From assembly GCA_030765525.1 (NCBI GenBank), contig JAVCCK010000023.1, positions 62,001 through 126,000 on the forward strand: DNA of 64,000 nt. The letters run 5' to 3'. The notes below the pieces were generated by a model. That model had not been told where the DNA came from. It was given only the letters and a program-made list of their open reading frames with translations, and did no database searches. Both the position numbers and the translations under genes were made by a program. The number at the start of each line of letters is the position of its first letter. The stretch's first letter is position 1. Shown here in pieces: positions 1 through 9,404 of the stretch. The stretch is from Candidatus Lernaella stagnicola. GTDB taxonomy: Bacteria > Lernaellota > Lernaellaia > Lernaellales > Lernaellaceae.

Positions 1-1
1 T

Positions 2-511
2 AACACTTTGGCCGACACGGCGCGCCGCTTGCGCAACCACGGACGCCCCGCCCGCGCCGGAGAGCATGGGCGCAACAGTCGGCTCGACGAGATGCAGGCC
101 GCCGTGCTGCGCGTCAAGCTGCGTCATCTGGATGCGTGGGTGGAACGTCGCCGCGACATCGAGGCCCGTTACCGGGAGCGGCTGCCCGAGAATCGCGGCT
201 TCGCTTTCCTGCCCGCACCGCCGCAGGCCGAAATCGCGCCGCTCAACGTCGTGATTCGCACCGCGCGCCGCGACGCCCTGGCGACCTACCTCGCCGAACG
301 CGGCATCGAGGCCAAGCCGCACTACGCGCAAACGGTCGTCGAATCGGACGCCTATCGGCACCTGACGCCTGCCGACGGTCCGCCGGCAAACGCGATCGTC
401 GCCGCGCGCACGGTGTTGAGCCTTCCCAATTATCCGGAAATGACGGACGCACAGGTGGATTACGTTATCGACGCCGTCGCGGCGTTTCTGGAAGACAATC
501 CCTCAGCCTGA
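2..511 (+). CDS. DegT/DnrJ/EryC1/StrS-family PLP aminotransferase, 3' part
   Basis: The reading frame is open from the left edge, so the gene is cut by the window and only the last 169 or so residues are visible. The stretch GRNSRLDEMQAAVL near residue 25 is the signature of the small C-terminal domain of sugar aminotransferases that make amino sugars for surface polysaccharides. The PLP-binding lysine lies in the missing part and cannot be checked. The end overlaps the convergent DUF362 gene by 9 bases. The family is clear; the exact sugar substrate is unknown. Confidence 0.85.
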   Translation, partial: NTLADTARRLRNHGRPARAGEHGRNSRLDEMQAAVLRVKLRHLDAWVERRRDIEARYRERLPENRGFAFLPAPPQAEIAPLNVVIRTARRDALATYLAERGIEAKPHYAQTVVESDAYRHLTPADGPPANAIVAARTVLSLPNYPEMTDAQVDYVIDAVAAFLEDNPSA

Positions 512-1642
512 CAGCAACCTCACCAGCAGCGACTTCTTGATCGTGATGCCCTGCTCCGGGCACAGCTCGAAGCAGCAAAAGCACTCGGTACACTTAGCGC
601 GGTTGATGGTGAGAACGTCGTCTGCGATGGCGATGGCGCCGACCGGGCAGGACCGCTCGCACAAGCCGCAGCGCGTGCAACCGGCGTCGTTCCATGTCGG
701 CCGCACCGTGAAGAAATAGCGGTTGAGCAGGCGCAGCAGCCACGAAGGCATGGCGCGCATCATCGTGTTGCTGCACAGCGCGAAGGCCGTGGGCTTGGTG
801 TCATCGATCGACTCGCCGACGACTTCGATTTCCTCGGCGCGGTTTTCTCCCAAGCCGCGACGGTGCGCGGGCGCAATGGTCGGTATCAGTTCCGGCCGGT
901 ACCCGATAATCCGCGCTGCCACGTGGTCGAGCGCGACGCCGTCGGCCGAAGCCAGGATCGCGCCGATGTGAAAGGGCGACCCCTTGGAAGGCCCATTGCC
1001 CGCCATGGCCAGCACGGCGTCCATGACCGACAGGCGCGGGCGCAACACTGAGTAGATGTCGAGCAGGGCGTTGCCCAAATCGTTCGGGCTGGGGGCGAGC
1101 CGGTGCACGATCAACTTACCCGCGCCGGGCAGGCAGCCGAGCATGTTCTTCACCGCGCCGGTCATCAGGGTTTCGATGTGGGTCTTGAGTTTGGGAACGC
1201 TGATGATCGCGTCCGCTTCCAGCACGGCCTTCGAGACGCGAATCTCACGCAAATAAGTTCCGTCGGGGATTTCCACCGTCTCCGAACCCGCCGTCTCCAG
1301 CAGCACGGTTTCGACGCCGTGCTCGCGGGCCAGCGGGCCGACACCGGATTCCTCGAGGGCCTTTTCCGACAGGCCGTAGTCGGCGCCGCCGCAGGAATCG
1401 CCGATCACCGGATGCGCGCCCAGTTCCCTGACCAGCAGGGCCAGCGCCACGGCGACCGCCGGATGGGTCACGACCGCCTGTTCGGGCGCGGCGGCGCGAA
1501 GCATGCTGATTTTGATCAGTACGCGTTCGTCCTCGCTGACGAATTTCGCCAGCCCGCCGAGGTGGTCGAGCGCGGCGCGAAGCCGGTCGATGACCTGCTC
1601 GAGTTGGTAGTCCGGGCAATGGCTGATGGCGACTTGCGACAC
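503..1642 (-). CDS. DUF362 protein with C-terminal 2x[4Fe-4S] ferredoxin domain
   Basis: The 379-residue product has an N-terminal DUF362 domain (about residues 1-300, with the VPKLKTH and GAVKNMLG motifs) followed by a ferredoxin module. That module holds two CxxCxxCxxxCP clusters, CTRCGLCERSCP and CTECFCCFELCP, so it should bind two [4Fe-4S] clusters. DUF362-ferredoxin proteins are common in anaerobes and their reaction is unknown. There is no signal peptide, so it is probably cytoplasmic. The GTG start is preceded by GGGAGA at a good distance. It stands divergent from the DUF2079-like gene and convergent with the aminotransferase. Confidence 0.85.
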   Translation of the reverse strand: MSQVAISHCPDYQLEQVIDRLRAALDHLGGLAKFVSEDERVLIKISMLRAAAPEQAVVTHPAVAVALALLVRELGAHPVIGDSCGGADYGLSEKALEESGVGPLAREHGVETVLLETAGSETVEIPDGTYLREIRVSKAVLEADAIISVPKLKTHIETLMTGAVKNMLGCLPGAGKLIVHRLAPSPNDLGNALLDIYSVLRPRLSVMDAVLAMAGNGPSKGSPFHIGAILASADGVALDHVAARIIGYRPELIPTIAPAHRRGLGENRAEEIEVVGESIDDTKPTAFALCSNTMMRAMPSWLLRLLNRYFFTVRPTWNDAGCTRCGLCERSCPVGAIAIADDVLTINRAKCTECFCCFELCPEQGITIKKSLLVRLLSG

Positions 1643-1754
1643 GACTGGTCTCCCTTTGTTTTCTTTTTTTGTCGCACTACGTCGTGGTTCTTGTCAAAGT
1701 CACGTACATTTGAAACGATCCACCTACACAAGACAACGGGAGAACGAATCGCAG

Positions 1755-3875
1755 ATGAACGCCGCTCGCCCCGAGCGCGACCGCTATTTTCGGATGGTGC
1801 TGCTACTGGCCGCCGCCGCCGCGCTGCTGTTTTTCGGCCTCAACTGGCTGGCCTTTCAAGCCGGGCACCTGGTCAAGCAAGACGACCACCTGCTCATCAA
1901 CGAAATCGCCCGTAACATTTTACGCGGCGACTTCGGCGTGCAGGCCGAGATCAACGGCAACCTCATCGGCACCGAAGATCACTTCACGCCGACGTTCCTG
2001 CTGATCGTTCCTTTGTATTTGGTTTGGGATCACGTGACGGTATTGCTGTTCTGCCTGTCGCTGATCGTCGCCTTCGCCGTCGTGCCGTTTTACCTGCTCG
2101 GCCGTTTCTGGGGCGGATCGCGCTTCGGGCTTTTTGTTGCGGCGGCGTATCTGTTGTTACCCGAAACCGCCGGCCACGCGCTCAGCGGCATGTGGCAGCA
2201 AACGCCGCTTTGGCTTTTGGCGCCGCTGACCCTCTACGCCTGCCTGGCCCGCAAATGGTGGCTTTACGTCGTCGCGGCGGTGTTGCTTCTCGGCACCTTT
2301 GAAGACGCTTTTCTGATCCTGGCCGGCATCGGTTTGTTGGCGCTCGTGGAGGGCGGCAAGCGGCGGTGGTGGCTCTTCGCCTTCGTCGCCACGGCGGTGT
2401 ACGTGCTGCTGATCGCACTGGCAACCGACAACTTCGGCGGCGGTCGCGCCCTTCACCAAGTAGCGCCCGAAGTGTTACGCAACGCGTTTTCGCTCGGCGT
2501 CGCGCGCGGTTTGGTGATCCTCGTTGCCTTCATGACACCGCTGCTCTGGTTGGCGGCGCTGCGCCCGCGGTATCTGATCCCGGCCATCGCACCCCTGTGG
2601 TTGGCCTTGGCCTACCTCGGCGGCGACTCGCCCAACCTTTTGCCCGGGAGCAGTACGGCACATTACTTCACCGCGTCACTGCCCTTCATCCTCGCCGCCG
2701 CCATCGCCGGCGCCGCGTCGTTACGCGATTTCTCCCTACTCCAATCGCCACTCCGCCGGCGACTTGCCGCCTTCGCCGCGCTGCTCGTGCTTCTGGGTTT
2801 CAACGTCGCGGCGTGGTGCGGGCCGGACGGTTTTGCCAAGCCGTTTCGCCCGGGCCCGGATCTACCGGCCTTCCAAAAGCTTGCCTCCGAACTGCCCGCG
2901 ACGACGCGCTTGGCCACCGACCTGCCATATAGCTACTTGTTGGACGGCCGTATCGCGGCGGCGATCAAGTTTTCCGCCCACTGGCGCGGCGAAGCCTTCG
3001 AACTGCAGGAACACTATTGGGATTGGCCGGCGTTGCGCGATTTCCGGCCGCGACTCTACGCCTACCAAACCCAGCGCACGAAGCGGCAACTCGGCGGCCT
3101 GGCGGTGACGACCCTCACCGGCGGCGACACGCTGCGCACCGCGTCCATCGACCGCGTTTTCGGCCCCGATCCGTACTGCCTTGCCGCCGGCGACCTGGAT
3201 GGGGACGGCCGCGACGAACTGGTCGCGGGCACCGTGGCCCTGCGGCGCGACGCCCATGTGGCCGTGCTGGAAACGGCAACCGGGCGCCTGCGCGTCAAGC
3301 GCCGCATTCGTATCGCGCTGGACTTGCGGGAACTGGCGGTCGTCCCCGGCGACGGCAGTATCCTGTTCGGTGACGGCCACACCTATCGCTGGTGGCGCGG
3401 CACCTTCATGGAACCGCCGGGTCCGCGGGACGGACTCGTGACGCTGTTCGGGACGGATGTATTTTCGACCTTCGACCCGGCCTGCCCGCCGCCGCCGGGC
3501 GCTTCGGCCACCCGATCGGGAGATTTCAACGGCGACGGTGAGCGCGAGTGCGCCGTCGGTTATCCTTGGCAAAACTCGGTGGAGATTCGGGCGCGCGACG
3601 GTCGGTTGCTTGGTTCGGCTGTGACTGGGCCGTTCCCGACGGCGATCGTCGCACGAGACCTCGACGGCGACGGCCGGGACGAACTTATCACGCCGTTGCA
3701 CAACCGCATCTACGACGCCGAGCCTTTTTTCCGCTATCTCGACCACCACGCCATCGACACGCTGATCGTCAAAGACGCACCGCCCGCCGTATTACGGCAA
3801 CATGGTTGGCAAAGAGTTTCGGAGCAGCGGGGCGTCAGTCGCTGGTGTCGCGTCGCCGCGGGCGCAGCAGAATAA
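1755..3875 (+). CDS. DUF2079-like polytopic membrane protein with C-terminal FG-GAP repeats
   Basis: The open frame reaches back to 1626, but ATG 1755 is preferred: it follows a GGGAGA site and is immediately followed by a basic stretch and the first TM helix. The 706-residue product has roughly ten TM helices in residues 1-420. Its loop motif DHFTPTFLLIVPLYLVW resembles the DUF2079 group of GT-C-like membrane proteins. The last 270 residues hold at least two FG-GAP/VCBS-type calcium-binding repeats (GDLDGDGRDEL, GDFNGDGERE, DLDGDGRDEL). A periplasmic partial propeller is therefore fused to a membrane transferase-like core. It overlaps the convergent YfhO-like gene by 41 bases. The function is inferred only by family. 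Confidence 0.75.
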   Translation: MNAARPERDRYFRMVLLLAAAAALLFFGLNWLAFQAGHLVKQDDHLLINEIARNILRGDFGVQAEINGNLIGTEDHFTPTFLLIVPLYLVWDHVTVLLFCLSLIVAFAVVPFYLLGRFWGGSRFGLFVAAAYLLLPETAGHALSGMWQQTPLWLLAPLTLYACLARKWWLYVVAAVLLLGTFEDAFLILAGIGLLALVEGGKRRWWLFAFVATAVYVLLIALATDNFGGGRALHQVAPEVLRNAFSLGVARGLVILVAFMTPLLWLAALRPRYLIPAIAPLWLALAYLGGDSPNLLPGSSTAHYFTASLPFILAAAIAGAASLRDFSLLQSPLRRRLAAFAALLVLLGFNVAAWCGPDGFAKPFRPGPDLPAFQKLASELPATTRLATDLPYSYLLDGRIAAAIKFSAHWRGEAFELQEHYWDWPALRDFRPRLYAYQTQRTKRQLGGLAVTTLTGGDTLRTASIDRVFGPDPYCLAAGDLDGDGRDELVAGTVALRRDAHVAVLETATGRLRVKRRIRIALDLRELAVVPGDGSILFGDGHTYRWWRGTFMEPPGPRDGLVTLFGTDVFSTFDPACPPPPGASATRSGDFNGDGERECAVGYPWQNSVEIRARDGRLLGSAVTGPFPTAIVARDLDGDGRDELITPLHNRIYDAEPFFRYLDHHAIDTLIVKDAPPAVLRQHGWQRVSEQRGVSRWCRVAAGAAE

Positions 3876-5874
3876 CCAGCGCCGCCACCAGCGACATCAA
3901 AGAAAAGAAAAGCGCCGTGAGTGTGCGCGTCGGCCAATAGGTCAGCCGCACGCGATGTTCCCCCGCAGGTACGGCAATTCCCAGGCGGCCGTCGATCTCC
4001 GTGACGCTGCCGCGGCTGACGCGCCAGGCCGGATCGTAGTTTTGGTTGAGCTGCAGAAACTGCGCTTTCGCGCTTTGGTAATGAACGTCCACCGTGTTGA
4101 AGGTGAAGCGCAAGTCGAGCATCTCGCCCGACACGTCTTGCCAGGCACATTCGCCGGCGTAATTCGGATTCGCCGCCAACTCGCCGGACGAGAGCACCCA
4201 GTAACGCGGCACGGTCTGCTCAGGCAGCGTGATATCGGCATACCAATCGATGAGGCCGATGCCGCGCGGCACGTTGAAAAACTCCGTGGCAGTCGTGGGA
4301 CGAGCTCGCTCGCGCATGCCGTCGGCCAGGCCGCGCCGTTTGATCTCCCCCGGATCGTCATCCGGATTCATCCCCTCGGGCAACTGGTGTACCTGATAAT
4401 AAGCGCCAGGTTCGAATGTCACGTCGACCGGTTCGCGCAGCAAATCCGCCCACAGCGGCGCGTTTTGCCAAAGCGGCCACAGCAACAAGAGTGCGACCGG
4501 TATCCACGCCCAGCGTGCTTTCGTCTTTTCGGTCAACCACGCCGCCGCCGCGCCGAATGAGACCGTCGCCGAAAGTACAAGAAAGAAATTCAGATACTTG
4601 TAGGAATGATTGACGCGGAAGAAGCCCGGCAAGCCCCATAGAAAAGTGCGGAACGGGTCACCCGGCAGGTTCGGGCCGAAACAACACACCGCGTAGAAAA
4701 GCCATAGGACAATCCAAGGCGCGAGCCGCCGCCGCGCCAGCGCCGCCGCGAGTAGAAACAACGCCAAGACGCCGTAGGTCAGCCCCATCGAGGCGTATTC
4801 CGCCTGCGCGGGCCAACCCTCGGTCGTGTAGGTCGGGTGCCGCGTGACCGTCGCGTGCGCATGCCGCAAGAAAGCGCCCGCGCTCTTGTAGAAAACCTTG
4901 TCGTCATTCGTCGGGCCGTCGAAGCGATACACGTCGCCCGCCTTGCCCAGTTGCTCGTGCACGTACGTGCCGCGCCCCATCACATCAAGCACCGCCGCCC
5001 ATTTCGCGCAACCGACCAGGGCCAGGGTCAGCGCCGCAACCGCCAGACGCAGCGCGTAGGGTCGCCACGCCGCCGCCAAAGCGCGAAGCGGCTCCCAGCG
5101 CCAGGCAACCAGCGCAATCACGGCCGCGACGGCGAAGGAGCCCCACCACGTGATAACCCCGTGGTAACTCACCGCCGCCGATAAAATCAGAAAAGCGCCG
5201 AGCGCGATAAACAGCGCCCGCGGCCGCTCGGACCGGTGGGCGGCAACGAGCACGGTGGCCAGCAGAAGGAAGTGGCCGACGGCCAGGATGCCCAACCCGG
5301 ATTGCAGCAGGATGGGCAGCAGCAGGAGCCCCGCGCCCACCCCGCCGCGCCACGTGGCTTCCTTTCGCAAGAGCGCGTACAGCGCCAGCGGCGTCATCAG
5401 GTAGAAGGCTTGCACGTAAAAGCCGACGAGCATGAAAGACGGAAACCAACCGGCGAACGCAAAGGCCGTCGCCGAGAGCAGCGCGGGCACGAGGTCGAGG
5501 CCGAGCACCCGGCGGGCCAGCAAGTAGGTTCCGAAAGTGCCGAGCCAAAGCAGCAGCATTAAATTGAAGCGAATCGCCAACCACGGCGGCAGCAGCAAAA
5601 AGGGAATCGAGAAGGGCGAGAGCGAGCCGTCGGAGGGGTGCCCGAGAATGGGGTAGCCGCCGCCGACTAAGTGTGAGCGCAAGGGAAACTCGCCAAATTG
5701 AAACAGCGCCAGTTTTGCGTGGAAATAAAAAGACAGGTCATGCCGCCAGTCGGCCATGCGATAGGCGTCCGCCGACTGGAAGCCGTCGAAGTGCCGAAAC
5801 ATCGGCGCGCAAAATACCAGCACGATCACGACGGTGGCGGCAACGGCGATTATTTTTTCGCGTTGGGGCGACAC
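3835..5874 (-). CDS. YfhO-like polytopic membrane protein (copy 1)
   Basis: The 679-residue product has about twelve TM helices, and its N-terminal loop carries GGGYPILGHPSDGSLSP, which matches the conserved loop of the YfhO group (GT-C-fold, probably lipid-linked sugar transferases). A C-terminal periplasmic beta-rich part holds the motif IDWYADITLPE, and a last TM helix precedes an Arg-rich tail. Two further copies at 26276 and 43770 share both motifs. The GTG start has AGGAGG four to five bases upstream. YfhO in Bacillus and Listeria helps glycosylate teichoic acids; whether these distant proteins act the same way is unknown. Confidence 0.75.
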   Translation of the reverse strand: MSPQREKIIAVAATVVIVLVFCAPMFRHFDGFQSADAYRMADWRHDLSFYFHAKLALFQFGEFPLRSHLVGGGYPILGHPSDGSLSPFSIPFLLLPPWLAIRFNLMLLLWLGTFGTYLLARRVLGLDLVPALLSATAFAFAGWFPSFMLVGFYVQAFYLMTPLALYALLRKEATWRGGVGAGLLLLPILLQSGLGILAVGHFLLLATVLVAAHRSERPRALFIALGAFLILSAAVSYHGVITWWGSFAVAAVIALVAWRWEPLRALAAAWRPYALRLAVAALTLALVGCAKWAAVLDVMGRGTYVHEQLGKAGDVYRFDGPTNDDKVFYKSAGAFLRHAHATVTRHPTYTTEGWPAQAEYASMGLTYGVLALFLLAAALARRRLAPWIVLWLFYAVCCFGPNLPGDPFRTFLWGLPGFFRVNHSYKYLNFFLVLSATVSFGAAAAWLTEKTKARWAWIPVALLLLWPLWQNAPLWADLLREPVDVTFEPGAYYQVHQLPEGMNPDDDPGEIKRRGLADGMRERARPTTATEFFNVPRGIGLIDWYADITLPEQTVPRYWVLSSGELAANPNYAGECAWQDVSGEMLDLRFTFNTVDVHYQSAKAQFLQLNQNYDPAWRVSRGSVTEIDGRLGIAVPAGEHRVRLTYWPTRTLTALFFSLMSLVAALVILLRPRRRDTSD

Positions 5875-5938
5875 GTTCCTCCTGCTCGATAGAGTGTGCG
5901 TCCTTTATGCCAAATCTACCGGGGGTTGGGGAAGGCGG

Positions 5939-6565
5939 TTAATGACAAGGCGCAAAACTTCGCAACAGGCACTCCACGCCGTAGATGTAGAGTTCGCGCA
6001 ATTCCTGCCCGGCCAGGATGGTGTCGCGCAGCTTACGAAACTGCAGCATGCCGTGCAGCGTCGACCAAAACACCAGGGCGCACTGATGCGATTGCGCCAG
6101 CACGTTCTCGTCGCCGCTTGCCCAGTCGCGTATCGCGCCTTCGACAACGGACAAAATGCGGTCGCCGTGGGTGTCGATGCGCTGCTTGAGTTCGTTGGGG
6201 AAGCTCACTTCCGGCGATGTCAAAAAAACGTTGTAGACGTCGAAATACTTGCGATGGCGGCGCGCGAAATCCAGGTACGCCAGGGCCATCAGCGTCAGGC
6301 GTTCGCGCGGATCGGCGCCTTTGGCGTCGGCGCACCGGATCATCTCGTGCAGGATGTCGAGGCCCTCTTCCTGCAACGCGGCAAAGAGTTCTTCCTTGTT
6401 CTGGAAGTATACGTAGAGGGTGCCGACACTCACCTCGGCCGCGACGGCGATTTTGTTCATCGACGCGCCGGCGAGCCCTTCCCGGAAGAGGACCTGCCGG
6501 GCGGCGTCGAGGATTTGATTCCGCCGCTGTTCCCGTTCTCGCTGGCGTCTGGCCTGCACCCCCAT
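5939..6565 (-). CDS. TetR-family transcriptional regulator
   Basis: The 208-residue product has a typical TetR N-terminal helix-turn-helix (ILDAARQVLFREG, then VSVGTLYVYFQNKEEL) at residues 15-65 and a helical ligand-binding C-terminal part. GAGGAG lies six bases before the ATG. It is the last gene of the minus-strand operon that starts at 13802, ten bases after the SLC13 gene. It probably represses this operon through the palindromes at 13862-13892. The effector is likely a substrate or acyl derivative handled by the operon; this is inference. Confidence 0.9.
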   Translation of the reverse strand: MGVQARRQREREQRRNQILDAARQVLFREGLAGASMNKIAVAAEVSVGTLYVYFQNKEELFAALQEEGLDILHEMIRCADAKGADPRERLTLMALAYLDFARRHRKYFDVYNVFLTSPEVSFPNELKQRIDTHGDRILSVVEGAIRDWASGDENVLAQSHQCALVFWSTLHGMLQFRKLRDTILAGQELRELYIYGVECLLRSFAPCH

Positions 6566-6575
6566 GGTCGGCTCC

Positions 6576-8102
6576 TCAGTACGTGTACATGCCGGTCAAC
6601 GGACCGAGCACGGCGATTACGGCGGCGACGACGATTGTCATCCACAAGGTCATGACCAAGCCGGACACGGCGAAATCACGTATCGTGAAGTAACCCGAGG
6701 TGTAGGGAATGACGTTGGTCGGTGTCTGCGTCACCAAAATAATGCCGAGGGAAGAAGTGAACGCCGCCGGCCCCACCAGCACCCAGGCGTGAATGCCCAG
6801 CGCTTGAGCCAGCGAAATGAGAATCGGAATAATGACGATGCCCGTCACGGTGTTGCTGGCCAAGAAGAGCTTCATAAATATGACGACCAGCACGACGACG
6901 AAAATCAGGCCGATCGGGCCCAAGGCGCCGACGCCCCCCAGCAACGTCACCGCCAGCCACTTCGCCGCGCCGGTGTGATAGGTCATCATCCCAAGCCCGA
7001 GCGAAGCCATGATTAGGATAATGCTTTCCCACGAAATCGCGCGGTTCGCCTTCTCCCAATTCAGCACGCGGAAGGGCGGCAGGAACAGCAGCAGGCCGCC
7101 GAGAATCGATACGAAACTGATCGGCAAGTCCAGCCGGCCGCCCGTCAGCTTGGCGAGTAGCGGGTTGAACACCCACAGGAAAATGACGATGCCGAAGATG
7201 ACGATCGTGCCGATTTCCTCACGCTTGAGCCCGCCCAGTTCCGCGAGTTGCCCGCGAATGTCTTCGCGCGTCAACGGCAGTTTCTTGAATTCCGGCGGGA
7301 ACAAAAACAGCAACGTGCCCCACCCGAATGGAATCAGCAGCAACGCGGCGGGCACGCCGATTTTCATCCAGTCGACAAACTGAATCTGCATGCCGGTGAA
7401 CTCGCGCATGAAATTGATGGCGATTGGGTTCGGGCCGCACCCGGCGGGCGTGGCGATGCCGCCGAAAATCGCGCCCCAGCACGAGGCGATCATCAGCGCG
7501 CGGCCGAAGTTGCTTTCCAGCGGCTTACTGCCGATTTGCCGCAGGATACCCACGCCGATCGGCAGCATCATCGCCGCCACCCCGACGTCGGACACCCACA
7601 TCGAAAGCAGCGTGCCCATGATCAGGAAACCGAGAATCACGCGCCGGCTGCTCGTGCCGATCGTCTGCAGCATCTTGAGCGTCAAACGCCGCCCGAGAGT
7701 CGTTTCCGAAAAAGCGCCGGAGAGGAGAAACACGCCGAGGAAAAACAGGATCAGGTGGTCGCCGAAGCTGAGTCGCACCAACTCGCGGTAACCCGCGGCC
7801 ACGCCGTGCACCTCCACGATCTGCCCATGCTTGACGATTTGCAGCCCTTCGGTGATGCCCACCAGCGGCATCATGAGCATCACGAGCAAGGCGGTGATGT
7901 GGAAGGGTAGCGCTTCGCTCACCCAGTAGAAAATCGCCATCACCAGCAGCGCGATGCACATCCGCCCCGCCGCCGACAGTGCGATTTCCTCCCCGCCGAT
8001 CTGCCGCGCGCCGGGTTTTAGAAACACGGCGACCAACGCGAACAGCAGCAAGCCAACGGCGAGAAAGATGACCTGGCGTCGCGGGTTGAGTTCCTTGGTC
8101 AA
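6576..8102 (-). CDS. SLC13/DASS-family sodium:anion (dicarboxylate-type) symporter
   Basis: The 508-residue product has about twelve TM helices. It carries the two halves of the DASS substrate site: ATPAGCGPNPIA near the middle, and an SNT motif followed by TQTPTNVIPY near the C-terminus. The family takes up di- and tricarboxylates or other anions with sodium. The start is TTG, supported by AGGAG seven bases upstream; no other start leaves TM1 intact. It lies four bases after the MFS gene, so it should be co-transcribed and feed the operon's enzymes with an organic acid. Confidence 0.88.
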   Translation of the reverse strand: MTKELNPRRQVIFLAVGLLLFALVAVFLKPGARQIGGEEIALSAAGRMCIALLVMAIFYWVSEALPFHITALLVMLMMPLVGITEGLQIVKHGQIVEVHGVAAGYRELVRLSFGDHLILFFLGVFLLSGAFSETTLGRRLTLKMLQTIGTSSRRVILGFLIMGTLLSMWVSDVGVAAMMLPIGVGILRQIGSKPLESNFGRALMIASCWGAIFGGIATPAGCGPNPIAINFMREFTGMQIQFVDWMKIGVPAALLLIPFGWGTLLFLFPPEFKKLPLTREDIRGQLAELGGLKREEIGTIVIFGIVIFLWVFNPLLAKLTGGRLDLPISFVSILGGLLLFLPPFRVLNWEKANRAISWESIILIMASLGLGMMTYHTGAAKWLAVTLLGGVGALGPIGLIFVVVLVVIFMKLFLASNTVTGIVIIPILISLAQALGIHAWVLVGPAAFTSSLGIILVTQTPTNVIPYTSGYFTIRDFAVSGLVMTLWMTIVVAAVIAVLGPLTGMYTY

Positions 8103-8105
8103 CGG

Positions 8106-9404
8106 TTACTCCTCAAGGTCCAGTTCCACTTTTTCGACCTTGGCAAAGTCGCGGTTGTAGAACATCGCCGCAATAAAGTGGAGCAACGCCGCCAGCGCGA
8201 AAGCCAGGGGCAGCAGGGCCATGGCGGTTTGGATGTCATAGGTGTCGGAAATGTGACCGACCATCGGCGGGCCCAGCGCACTGCCCAACAGGTTCTGCAC
8301 GATCACGCACAGGCTGTAGGAAACGGCGCGCAATCCGGGGTGTACGACGTCCTGCGTGACCGCCGCCGCGCCCGGCAAAAACGCCACCACGGCAATGCCC
8401 CCCAGCATCAGCGTCGGAAACTGCGCCGGACTGCCCTCCAGGTACATAAACGCGATGAACAACACCAGGGCCGCAAAGGCCGAGGAGACCGCCGCGAACA
8501 GCGACCGCGCGTTGTTCTGTTTGTTGCGCCACTTGTCGGCGAGAAAACCACCGAGTGGCGCGCCGATGATGGCCATGAGCAAGACCGCCCCGGTTTTGAG
8601 GCCCGCGGCGTCCTGGGCCAATCCCTGGGTGCGTTGGAAGTAGGTCGACATCCAGAACATCATCGAAGTCGACAGGAAGACGTTGGCGGCGAAACCGAAG
8701 TAGGTGAACAACAGCGTCGGGTTTTTCAGAAACTCCAGCGCGATGTCTTTCCAATTCATTTTGACTTCGGCGCTCACGCCGTTTTCGCTTACCGCGGTGC
8801 GCACCAACTTGACCGTTTTGTAGTCTTTGACGAAGAAGAAGAGCATCGAGACGATGAATCCGGGAATCGCCACCAGCCCGAAGGCGTAGCGCCAACCCCA
8901 CGTCGCCGCAACGATGCCGCCCATTGCAATGCCCAGGGCGGCGCCCAGCGGAATCGACATGTTCCAGAAGCCCATGATCTGCGCGCGCTTCTTCTCCGGG
9001 AAGAGGCCCGAGAGCATGGCCGTACCGCCGGTGGCGTAACCGGCCTCGCCCACCCCGATGATCGACTTGGCAATCGCCAGGTGCATGAATTGCGAAGCGA
9101 ATGCGCAGGCACCGGTCGCGGTGCTCCAAATCATGCCCATGATGGCGATGCTCTTGCGCCGGCTCCAGCGATCGACGAGCAGGGAAATAGGGAAGGTCGT
9201 CGCCACGATGGAGAGGTACACGAGCGAGAGCAGCATCCCCGATTGCGCGTCGGTGATGCCCCATTCGCGCTTGAGGTCGGGCAGCAACGAGCTGACCACC
9301 ATGCGGTCCATGTAATCGAACATGTACATGAAAAACAGCAGCGCGAAGACGAAATACCTGTAGCGCGACGATTTCCCGGCGGGTGCGGTTTGGCTATCGG
9401 TCAT
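8106..9404 (-). CDS. MFS transporter (spinster-like)
   Basis: The 432-residue product has twelve TM helices and the MFS loop 2-3 motif LVDRWSRRKSI, with a second half-repeat of that motif (GGFLADKWRNKQNN). The opening FDYMDRMVVSSLLPDLKREWG is typical of spinster-like and hexuronate-type MFS carriers. Its ATG overlaps the stop of the upstream oxidoreductase gene (ATGA), which implies translational coupling. Having both an MFS and an SLC13 carrier in one operon suggests uptake of a substrate and exchange or export of a product. Confidence 0.88.
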   Translation of the reverse strand: MTDSQTAPAGKSSRYRYFVFALLFFMYMFDYMDRMVVSSLLPDLKREWGITDAQSGMLLSLVYLSIVATTFPISLLVDRWSRRKSIAIMGMIWSTATGACAFASQFMHLAIAKSIIGVGEAGYATGGTAMLSGLFPEKKRAQIMGFWNMSIPLGAALGIAMGGIVAATWGWRYAFGLVAIPGFIVSMLFFFVKDYKTVKLVRTAVSENGVSAEVKMNWKDIALEFLKNPTLLFTYFGFAANVFLSTSMMFWMSTYFQRTQGLAQDAAGLKTGAVLLMAIIGAPLGGFLADKWRNKQNNARSLFAAVSSAFAALVLFIAFMYLEGSPAQFPTLMLGGIAVVAFLPGAAAVTQDVVHPGLRAVSYSLCVIVQNLLGSALGPPMVGHISDTYDIQTAMALLPLAFALAALLHFIAAMFYNRDFAKVEKVELDLEE

